In this document: piece by piece, positions 6,700-12,786 of the stretch
Layout of the letters: every line of letters starts with the position of its first letter
Numbering within the stretch: position 1 is the stretch's first letter
Source of the DNA: Methylococcaceae bacterium UBA1147
GTDB taxonomy: Bacteria > Pseudomonadota > Gammaproteobacteria > Methylococcales > UBA1147
Length of the DNA stretch: 12,786 nucleotides
NCBI GenBank assembly: GCA_002311315.1
Contig: DBZZ01000062.1
Coordinates: forward strand, 14,009-26,794
Direction: 5' to 3'
Notes under the pieces: model-generated
What the model saw: only the letters and a program-made list of their open reading frames with translations
What the model was told of the DNA's origin: nothing
The model's database searches: none
Program-made: the position numbers and the translations under genes

Positions 6700-7753
6700 T
6701 CACCGAAGTTTCTGTTGCCTGTCGCGGATGATCGGAAAATTCCACAAGAGCGGAACAACGAGGACTATCAGCAGGAACGGAAGCCAACCGTACACCATCA
6801 TCAGCGGAAACAGAACCGAATCACTGTGAACTCTGACCGATGGCTCAAAACCCTGACGCGAGAGCAGCACGGTTCCCAGCAATACGCCGAAGGCAATCGA
6901 CAGATTGATCCCCATTCCCCAGACTGAGAAATAAAGCCCGGTCCGTTGCCGACCCGAGGCGACGGGGTCACTGTCCACGACACCAGCCGCCATCGAGTTG
7001 GAAAGAAAGAAGATCGAGGTAAAACTGCTGCCCCGTAATACGATCAGCATGACGTAGAGTCCCCGTCGCCGGGGCCGACCAAGGGGAAAACAGGCTACAG
7101 ACACCGACCCAGAGGCCGGAAAAATGACCGCGCGGTATTTACTGGTGCAATCCGAAACCCACATCCAGAAGGGCAATGCCAACAGAGCGGCCAAATACTC
7201 CACAAGAATCATCGGTGCAAACTGCTCAGCACTACCAATCACGAGGGAAAAAACCAGCTTGTGTAGCGTCGGCTGGGTAACGAGAGCCGCTCCGAAAAGG
7301 ATAATCGCCAGCAACGTTCTGCGAAAAGGCCGGTTTCTAAAGACCAGCCGCCCAGCCGACGACTGCCATGTCACCAACCCGATCGGGTTTCCTTTCCGAT
7401 ACGGTGCAAACCATGGTCAGCATCAGAACCGGCAACGACCCGACAATCAGGGTAAAGGAAAAATAAAGCAGACAAGTCCAGGCAGGAAGATAAGCGGTTG
7501 ACACCTGCCCGCCGGGGACAAAGACCATCTATGTTGCAAGCATCAACAATGGTGTACCGACCACCAACCAGGGCTTTCTTCTTCCCCAGCGGGTTTGCCA
7601 ACGATCACTCATGATACCGATCAAGGGCTCGGTAAGTATATCCACAATCCTTGACGCAGCAATGGCCATACCCACGGAGGCGAACGGCCTGGCAAAGACC
7701 TCGGCGACTCGGAACGCTTATCAGAAGCCCTTTATCTTGGTTCCAGCCGGCAT
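6700..7753 (-). pseudogene. Broken GPH/MFS_2-type sugar-cation symporter
   Basis: Reading the minus strand from an ATG at 7751-7753, one frame gives MPAGTKIKGF followed at once by TGA and TAA. The same frame then continues through SRIVDILTEPLIGIMSDRWQ and TRWGRRKPWLVVG, the signature loop of glycoside-pentoside-hexuronide:cation symporters (COG2211). A TAG stands at 7529-7531. The frame then runs on through LYFSFTLIVGSLPVL to about 7370. The next frame carries VFRNRPFRRTLLAIILFG, SNSMAAGVVDSDPVASGRQR and TGLYFSVWGMG to the end at 6700, the normal C-terminal half. A functional member has about 430-460 residues. Here roughly 350 codons remain, and helices around the middle appear to be missing. 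With three stops, a frame change and apparent deletions, a working product is very unlikely. Confidence 0.88.
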
Positions 7754-7799
7754 TCCGATACACAACCACCCATGATGACCGGTGCTTTTCTGAATCTGA

Positions 7800-7808
7800 T
7801 GGTACACT
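7800..7808 (+). promoter_or_regulatory. Candidate promoter of the Sel1-repeat gene
   Basis: TGGTACACT is an extended -10 element (TGn plus TACACT) 31 bases before the ATG of the Sel1-repeat gene. No good -35 hexamer stands at the right distance. It would lie just upstream of the start of the broken transporter, which reads the other way. Confidence 0.3.
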
Positions 7809-7839
7809 CGCACACAAAATCAGGTTACAGGCTATTCAA

Positions 7840-10599
7840 ATGAAACGACTTCTTGGTGTCAGCAGCATGCTGTTTCTACTATTGGTCTGCTCTCCCGCGA
7901 ATGCACTGGTTTGCTTTGATAAAACACTGAAATTCGAGATTCGGCTGGCCGATTGCAAGGTGAAAGCGGAGTTGGGAAACCCTCGAGCCCAGCACCTCCT
8001 GGGAACTATGTACGAATCAGGAAAGACCAAGCCTCGGGACGAAACAAACCCAGTTCACTGGTACACCAAGGCTGCTGAGCAAGGATACCCGGACGCACAA
8101 TTCATGCTTGGGAAACGGTATCAGAAGGGGAAAGGCCTGCCCCAGGATAACGAAAAGGCTGTCGCATGGTATCGAAAGGCTGCCGACCAGAAGCACGCGC
8201 AAGCGGCATTTCATCTGGGCAGAATGTATGAAGATGGCAAAGGCGTTGCTCAGGACCACGAAAGGGCCCTAGACTGGTATCTTTTTGCGGCAAAAGAAAA
8301 TATCACTGAAGCACAGTACCGGGCGGGGATGATGTATGACTATGGGAAAGGAACCCTTCAGGATGATGACAAGGCAAGTTACTGGTACGCCAGGGCGGCA
8401 AAGAGCAGTCTAGTTAGGAATTCGCCCGAGGCGCGCGCCGATTCCACTTCCCCGACACCCGACGACAAGACACCCAAAGAATCCTTCCTGAGTCGGCCAG
8501 GTTACGGTTCGGAAAACATCGAAGGACAATACAACCTGGCTGTAAGGCACGATTTCGGAATCGGCATTCCCGTTCACCGTGAAAAAGCAAAGAAATGGTA
8601 TACCCAGTCTGCAGAACAGGGCTTCACTGCGGCGCAGGTCAGGATAGCCAGGATCCATGAATACGGTAGAGGCACTCCAAGGGATGAACAGAGAGCGGTT
8701 GAATGGTATTCCAGGGCCGCCGAACAGGGGCATCCCCAGGCACAATTGAAACTGGGCCTGAGGTCTGCCCTGGGCAAGGGGGTTCCAAAAAGCGAGGAAA
8801 CGGCCGTCGCATGGTATTCCAGGGCCGCCGAACAGGGACACCCACAGGCCCGATACAACCTGGCTGTGCGCTATGCCCTGGGAAAAGGAGTCGCACCTGA
8901 CCAGCAGCAATCCATCGAGTGGTATTCACGTGCCGCCGAGCAGGGAGATCAACAGGCCCAGTTTGCGCTGGGAATGATTTACGACTTCGGAAAAGGGGTC
9001 CCGGGGGATCACCAAAAATCGGTTGCCTTGTATACCAAGGCCGGAGGAAGAAACGAATCCAGTGTTCGCTATAACCTCGGCTCCAGACATGACCATGGCG
9101 AAGGGGTTCCACAGGTTGGGAAACGATCCGTGTACTGGTACACCAAACCGGCAGAAGAAGGAGACGCCCAGGCGCAATACATCGCCGGAATCCTGTTCGA
9201 CTATGGAATTAAAACAAAGCCGGACATGGAGAAGGCCTTTTACTGGTACACGAGGGCTGCAGAACAGGGGCTTACCCAAGCCCAACTTAAACTGGGAATC
9301 ATCCATGAACTTAGAAAAGCCATCGGCGATGACAAGCCCGGAGTTCTACGAACTTTGCCAATAGATGAAGCAATGGGCTTTTACACGGCAGCAGCGGAGC
9401 AAGGACTATCCGAGGCCCAACGCAGATTGGGGCGCCTCTACGAATTAGGGGAAGGAACCGCACAGGACAACAAAAAAGCTCTTTACTGGTATGCCAAGGC
9501 CGCTGAACAGGGGCTTGCCAATGCCCAGTTCATCCTGGGATCCCTTTACGAACAGGGGACGGGTGCCGCCCAGGACCAGAAGCAAGCCGTGTATTGGTAC
9601 AAGGAGGCCGCTGAACAGGGTTTCCTCGAAGCCCAGATCAAACTGGCAACACTGCACCAGTCAGGCAAGAAGATTCCCATGAACGAAAAAAAAGCCGTCT
9701 TCTGGTATACCAAGGCCGCCGAACAAGGCTTGGCTCGAGCCCAATATGATCTCGGCCGGATCTATGATAAAGGCAAGGGAATTCGCGCCGATTACGAAAA
9801 AGCGGTCTATTGGTATGCCCGGGCCACAGAGCAAGGCCATACCCAGGCCCAACTCAGCCTGGCAAAAAAGCTAGACCCGAGTGAACATGGAACCGGCAAC
9901 ATCGAGAAAGCTATCCAATCATACACCAGGGCTGCCGAGCAGGGGTCGGTCGAAGGACAATTCCGGTTAGCTTCACTGTACGAATCGGGCCAGGGCGTGC
10001 AACAGAACGCCAAGAAGGCTCTTCACTGGTACGGCATGGCAGCAAAACAAGGGCATGCTGGCGCGCAGTACAAGCTGGGAATGATTTACGACTACGGCAA
10101 GGGCATTGCCAAGAACCTGGGAAAAGCGATCGACTGGACAAGCCTCTCCGCCGACAAGGGCAATATCGACGCAGAATACAACATGGCCCAAAGGTATTCA
10201 CTTGGAGAAGGTGTACCCCGTGATGACGGAAAAGCACTTCTCTGGTACACCCGTGTCGCAGAAAAGGGAAGCCCGAACGCGCAATTCAAGCTGGGGATGA
10301 TCTACGAATTCGGTAAGGGTATCGTCCAAGATTACAACAAAGCGGTCTACTGGTACATCAGGGCTGCAAAACAGGGACATCCACTGGCACAATACAATTC
10401 GGGCAGGATGCACAGGCAGGGAAAAGGAACCCCTCATAACGATGTAATGGCACACATGTACTTCATCATTGCGGCAACCAACGGTGAAGAAGAAGCCGTA
10501 GTAAAAAGAACCCTGAGTGCTTTGAGGCTCGCCCCTGAACAAATACAGAAAGCTGAAGCGCTGGCCAATGAATGGGTAAAACAGGAAAAACTTCACTGA
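7840..10599 (+). CDS. Large exported Sel1-like repeat (SLR) protein
   Basis: The 919-residue product begins with a clear signal peptide, MKRLLGVSSMLFLLLVCSPANA, cut after residue 22. The mature protein has C25 and C39 near its start, and there is no good lipobox. About 22 Sel1 repeats of 36 residues follow, pattern A..WY..AAEQG...AQ..LG..Y..GKGV..D..KA, from about residue 65 to 900. Solenoids of this kind bind proteins. Bacterial exported examples (HcpC, LpnE, EnhC) act in the envelope or in host contact, but no partner can be named here. A non-repeat, Ser/Thr/Pro-rich linker at residues 188-227 splits the array into about 3-4 and 18 repeats. The last segment, APEQIQKAEALANEW, is the usual SLR capping helix. 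The open frame reaches back to 7651 through the antisense of the transporter remnant. The ATG at 7840 is chosen for the signal peptide, and ACAGG stands eight bases upstream. Confidence 0.92.
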   Translation: MKRLLGVSSMLFLLLVCSPANALVCFDKTLKFEIRLADCKVKAELGNPRAQHLLGTMYESGKTKPRDETNPVHWYTKAAEQGYPDAQFMLGKRYQKGKGLPQDNEKAVAWYRKAADQKHAQAAFHLGRMYEDGKGVAQDHERALDWYLFAAKENITEAQYRAGMMYDYGKGTLQDDDKASYWYARAAKSSLVRNSPEARADSTSPTPDDKTPKESFLSRPGYGSENIEGQYNLAVRHDFGIGIPVHREKAKKWYTQSAEQGFTAAQVRIARIHEYGRGTPRDEQRAVEWYSRAAEQGHPQAQLKLGLRSALGKGVPKSEETAVAWYSRAAEQGHPQARYNLAVRYALGKGVAPDQQQSIEWYSRAAEQGDQQAQFALGMIYDFGKGVPGDHQKSVALYTKAGGRNESSVRYNLGSRHDHGEGVPQVGKRSVYWYTKPAEEGDAQAQYIAGILFDYGIKTKPDMEKAFYWYTRAAEQGLTQAQLKLGIIHELRKAIGDDKPGVLRTLPIDEAMGFYTAAAEQGLSEAQRRLGRLYELGEGTAQDNKKALYWYAKAAEQGLANAQFILGSLYEQGTGAAQDQKQAVYWYKEAAEQGFLEAQIKLATLHQSGKKIPMNEKKAVFWYTKAAEQGLARAQYDLGRIYDKGKGIRADYEKAVYWYARATEQGHTQAQLSLAKKLDPSEHGTGNIEKAIQSYTRAAEQGSVEGQFRLASLYESGQGVQQNAKKALHWYGMAAKQGHAGAQYKLGMIYDYGKGIAKNLGKAIDWTSLSADKGNIDAEYNMAQRYSLGEGVPRDDGKALLWYTRVAEKGSPNAQFKLGMIYEFGKGIVQDYNKAVYWYIRAAKQGHPLAQYNSGRMHRQGKGTPHNDVMAHMYFIIAATNGEEEAVVKRTLSALRLAPEQIQKAEALANEWVKQEKLH

Positions 10600-10622
10600 T
10601 GGTGAACTCCGTCCCATCGACC

Positions 10623-10646
10623 CCAGTTCAACCAGACTTGAACTGG
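10623..10646. terminator. Stable hairpin after the Sel1-repeat gene, possible terminator
   Basis: CCAGTTCAA (10623-10631) and TTGAACTGG (10638-10646) form a perfect 9-bp stem around a six-base loop, starting 24 bases after the Sel1 gene's stop. There is no T-run downstream, so if it ends transcription it does so without the classic U-tract, or it protects the mRNA 3' end. Confidence 0.45.
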
Positions 10647-10939
10647 CATCGTGAGGGAAAAACACAAGAAAGCGGCGTCTGCCGGCCTAGGAACGATGTT
10701 AAATGCAACTCGCCCGAGGCAAGCCTGGCTTCCGGTCAGAGGGCCTTGTGACTTTCAGGTCTGTGAAGGGTTAAAATAGGCGGATTGTATAATTAAAGTA
10801 CAAAACCCATCGTCCTTGTTCATTGCAGACACTAAATCTAGGTTCAATGTGTGGCAGGGAAAACCGATCAAGATATCTGCATCGCTTTCCGTCGGTCAGA
10901 ATGGATTTGCTCCCCCAGAGCCTGTTCTGGTTCTAGTCG
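10647..10939. other. Intergenic stretch without a recognisable gene
   Basis: This stretch holds no ORF with a start, ribosome binding site or recognisable product. It marks the change from the G+C-rich left side to the AT-rich right side. TATAAT occurs at 10788-10793 inside a short inverted repeat (TTGTA 10785-10789, TACAA 10799-10803), but no gene follows on the plus strand. One copy of an imperfect 20-base direct repeat lies at 10835-10854; the other is at 11828-11847, beyond the MORN region. Confidence 0.5.
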
Positions 10940-11431
10940 CTAATCGACCCGGTTACCCTCTCTGTACGTCTGGGTTTTTGCGACACTTCCATCTTCATTC
11001 CAGTAAGTCCAAGTTCCATCTTCCTTACCATCCTTGTAGGGTCCTTGTTTCTTCTTCTGTCCATTGACCGACCATTCAGTCTCAAGACCCTCTTTCTTGC
11101 TATTCTTGTAATTTCCCTCTAGCCACTTCTGTCCGTTCTCATGCCAAAAAGCCCAACACCCATCCCTCTTGCCACAGTTGTAGTTTCTTTCTAACCACTT
11201 CTGTCCATTGTTGTTCCAGTAGGTCCAAAGCCCATCTTTCCTATCATCCATGTAGTTTCCTTTCACTCTCTTCTGCCCATTCTCATGATGTTCAACATGA
11301 GTCCTTAGTCGGCCCCTAAATATTGCTTCTAACAATTCCTCGTAGTTTCGTTTTAACCATTTCAGCCCTTTCTCACAGGGCTCAATATGAACTCTTATTC
11401 GGCCCCTAAATCTTTTGTCTAACAACCTCAT
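10940..11431 (-). CDS. MORN_2-repeat (YwqK-like) protein, possibly the surviving 3' part of a longer gene
   Basis: This 163-residue ORF consists of MORN-variant repeats of 24 residues, NGQKW.E.NY..GK..G.W.YW.E. Clear units begin at NGQKRVKGNY, NGQKWLERNY, NGQKWLEGNY and NGQKKKQGPY, ending in DGTWTYWNEDGS. Before them lies a diverged tandem pair of 30-residue units. Proteins of this type are often labelled YwqK-family antitoxins, but that function is not established for most and no toxin gene is seen here. The ATG at 11429-11431 has GGGAG ten bases upstream, so separate translation is possible. Directly upstream, further MORN-like coding matter is broken by stops, so this may be the 3' remainder of a gene that began at 11817. 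The codons are AT-rich, unlike those of the genes to the left. Confidence 0.6.
   Translation of the reverse strand: MRLLDKRFRGRIRVHIEPCEKGLKWLKRNYEELLEAIFRGRLRTHVEHHENGQKRVKGNYMDDRKDGLWTYWNNNGQKWLERNYNCGKRDGCWAFWHENGQKWLEGNYKNSKKEGLETEWSVNGQKKKQGPYKDGKEDGTWTYWNEDGSVAKTQTYREGNRVD
11246..11425 (-). repeat. Tandem pair of 90-base units inside the MORN gene
   Basis: Two adjacent 30-codon units (minus strand 11425-11336 and 11335-11246) share about half their residues, including LL...FRGR.R.H.E..E.G.K..K.NY. At DNA level they share an exact 13-base string, TCGGCCCCTAAAT on the plus strand, at 11309-11321 and 11399-11411, exactly 90 bases apart. The unit is six residues longer than the 24-residue repeats that follow it. 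Confidence 0.75.
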
Positions 11432-11438
11432 AAGACTC

Positions 11439-11817
11439 TTACTCCCTTACAATATTCATTGACTCAAGCACGGTTTCCCTGGGGTATCCATCTTCACCCC
11501 AACGAGACGAGAGCCCCTCTTTCTCCTCATCCTTGTCGTTCCGTTCCCACCGCTTTTCACCGTTGTCATCCTAGCGAGTGCAAGGACCGTTGGTCGGCGG
11601 TTCGTTTGTCATTTTCGGACACCAATACAGTTTCGGTGCGAGGTCGGGGAAACAGACCCAATGAAGTGTGCTGGTCTTAGGCTCGGTGGTTTTTAGTTCC
11701 TTTGATATACCCTTCTTTATCCCAGTAAATCCAAAGACCTTCTCGCTTACCATCCCTGATGATTCCTTCTGATTTCATCTGGCCGTTTTCATAATAGTTA
11801 CTGGGAGTATTGTTCAT
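11439..11817 (-). pseudogene. Decayed 5' part of a MORN_2-repeat gene
   Basis: On the minus strand an ATG at 11815-11817 opens a 46-codon frame. It reads NYYENGQMKSEGIIRDGKRE followed by GLWIYWDKEG, a good MORN_2 repeat, and stops at TAA 11677-11679. After about 100 bases without clear homology, another frame reads GPCTR, TAG (11571-11573), then DDNGEKRWERNDKD and EEKEGLSSRWGEDG, again a MORN repeat, to a TAA at 11439-11441. The TAG falls where the repeat has its conserved Trp, so it can be explained as TGG changed to TAG. These pieces and the 163-residue ORF downstream line up as one former gene of about 290 codons. Alternatively they are remains of two adjacent MORN genes. The region is AT-rich. 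Confidence 0.65.
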
Positions 11818-11884
11818 GTTAGATACCAATCTATGTTCAGTGTTTGGTCCGCAGACTCAATTAGAACGGAGTTCCGTAGACTTT

Positions 11885-11890
11885 ATTATA
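11885..11890 (-). promoter_or_regulatory. Candidate -10 element for the MORN gene region
   Basis: On the minus strand TATAAT stands 67 bases upstream of the ATG at 11815-11817, preceded by TTG. The -35 region is only T-rich, without a good hexamer. The surrounding 11881-12000 is about 32% G+C, so a chance match is easy. Confidence 0.28.
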
Positions 11891-12037
11891 CAAACTCGGC
11901 ATGAAAGAAAAATGATGCGATCTGATGTTATAAGCCATTGATTCTATGCTATTTTGTATCTTCCTCAAATGTAGACACCTAGCTGTTATTATAGTAAGAT
12001 TGAATTAACTTTTTTTATAACCACTTTGGTGGGAGAA

Positions 12038-12640
12038 ATGGGTTTGGGTAAACAATCAAAAATCCTTACCAAGAAACAAATTGACACCATGTTGATGTAT
12101 CTTGGGTCTACACGACAACCACTTCGAAATCGAGTGATTTTTCTTCTTTCCGTGAAATCCGGAATGAGGTCCAAAGAAATCTCAGGTCTAAAGTGGTCTA
12201 TGATGATTTCACCGACTGGTGACCTTGATGATTCAATCCATCTGACCAACGATATTTCAACAGGTAAATTGGGTGGCCGGGTAATTCCAATTCACAAAGA
12301 CCTGAAAAAGTTGTTGGTCCAACTCTATGAACAGGAACAAACAAGAAAGGGTTTCGATGTCCAGGCTTCCTATGTGGTCAGGACTGAACGATCCATAAAC
12401 ACTTCATCTCAGTCTGTCGTCAACATGTTCCAGAGATGGTATCGAGATTTAGGGTTTGTGGGATACTCGAGTCATTCGGGTCGAAGAACCTTCATTATCG
12501 ATTTATCAAAGAAAGTGTCTTTGGTCGGTGGGTCACTACGGGATGTTCAAACCTTGGTTGGTCACAAGAATCTACAGACGACCCAGCGATATGTTGAGGT
12601 CGATACCGACTGTCAGAGAAAGATGGTTGACCTGATTTGA
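12038..12640 (+). CDS. Short tyrosine recombinase/integrase (catalytic domain only)
   Basis: The 200-residue product is a tyrosine-type site-specific recombinase that cuts and rejoins DNA through a 3'-phosphotyrosine. The catalytic set is complete: Arg44 in SGMRSKEISGLKW, Lys77 in TGKLGGR, His146 and Arg149 in HSGRR, His176 in LVGHKN, and the nucleophile Tyr185 in TQRYVEV. It lacks the separate N-terminal SAM-like core-binding domain of phage integrases, and is FimB/FimE-sized. Its layout (an N-terminal GKQSKILTKKQI, then LRNRVIFLLSVKSGMRSKEI) matches a group of short integrases common in proteobacterial accessory regions. The ATG at 12038 gives the usual N-terminus, but GGAG stands only two bases before it. 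The GTG at 12029 and TTG at 12026 are in-frame alternatives. No excisionase, relaxase or phage gene is adjacent in the window. The target site is unknown. Confidence 0.88.
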   Translation: MGLGKQSKILTKKQIDTMLMYLGSTRQPLRNRVIFLLSVKSGMRSKEISGLKWSMMISPTGDLDDSIHLTNDISTGKLGGRVIPIHKDLKKLLVQLYEQEQTRKGFDVQASYVVRTERSINTSSQSVVNMFQRWYRDLGFVGYSSHSGRRTFIIDLSKKVSLVGGSLRDVQTLVGHKNLQTTQRYVEVDTDCQRKMVDLI

Positions 12641-12786
12641 CGGGGGTTTACAAGAAATGTGTCTCCTTTCTAACAGGCTCTCGAGGATTAACACCTATTC
12701 CTACTCCACCGGAGTTAGATCGTCAGTTGTCTCGGGGCCCCATCAAGGTCAGAAGGAATCAAAAACAGTCGGATAGTCAAACAGCA
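12641..12786. other. Right-end stretch, no gene recognised
   Basis: An ATG at 12657 opens 40 codons to a TAG inside the window, with no recognisable content. Minus-strand frames entering from the right edge also meet stops within a few dozen codons. I see no tRNA, attachment-site core or inverted repeat that I can support. Confidence 0.4.

Noticed and set aside
7840..10599. CRISPR-like or satellite DNA array
   Set aside because: The 108-base periodicity is protein-coding (36-residue Sel1 repeats), with codon-level divergence and one continuous frame.
8410..10665. Several minus-strand ORFs with repeated LFGGPGIP-like segments
   Set aside because: These are the antisense reading of the Sel1 repeats; the repetition comes from the coding strand and is not a second repeat protein.
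10816..11067. An 83-codon plus-strand ORF after a TATAAT
   Set aside because: It starts with TTG, has no ribosome site and runs through the antisense of the MORN repeats, giving no sensible protein.
10940..11817. Toxin-antitoxin module based on the YwqK-antitoxin label
   Set aside because: No toxin-like ORF adjoins the MORN gene, and MORN_2 repeats alone do not show antitoxin activity.
12640..12786. Possible integron attC site next to the recombinase (a GTTAGAT heptamer near 12714)
   Set aside because: No matching RYYYAAC partner in a foldable arrangement was found, and the recombinase lacks the integron-integrase size and layout.

Overview
The window looks like chromosomal DNA of a gammaproteobacterium. 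The evidence is the set of recognisable housekeeping proteins: a DjlA-type co-chaperone, YajQ, GlpE with its CYHG active-site loop, a DUF938 methyltransferase and a long-form PurC. No rRNA, tRNA, CRISPR array or complete insertion sequence was seen. The genus cannot be named from the sequence alone.

Left part (about 1-6650) is dense, ordinary core genome of fairly high G+C. On the minus strand lie purC, a doubtful 61-codon ORF, a small VTT/YqaA-like membrane protein and possibly the start of another gene running off the left edge. Divergent from purC are djlA, then yajQ and a DUF938 methyltransferase on the plus strand. A fumarylacetoacetate hydrolase (FAH) family enzyme converges on the methyltransferase gene, with a hairpin between the two. 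It has a perfect 15-bp palindrome touching its start codon. glpE (rhodanese) and a family 4 type glycosyltransferase follow on the plus strand.

Middle part (6700-10600) holds the wreck of a GPH/MFS_2-type sugar-cation symporter on the minus strand. It carries three in-frame stops, a frame change and an apparent internal deletion. Next is one very large exported Sel1-repeat protein of 919 residues with about 22 repeats, broken by a 40-residue non-repeat linker.

Right part (about 10600-12786) is sparser and clearly more AT-rich (about 32% G+C by hand count in 11881-12000, against 60% in a sample at 6241-6300). It contains a decaying MORN_2-repeat (YwqK-like) gene array on the minus strand and a short, catalytic-domain-only tyrosine recombinase on the plus strand. 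Composition, gene decay and an integrase together suggest the edge of an acquired or accessory segment that continues past the right end. No working novel multi-gene system could be demonstrated. The best candidates for a second look are the operator-like palindrome at the FAH gene, the Sel1 protein, and the MORN/recombinase segment.
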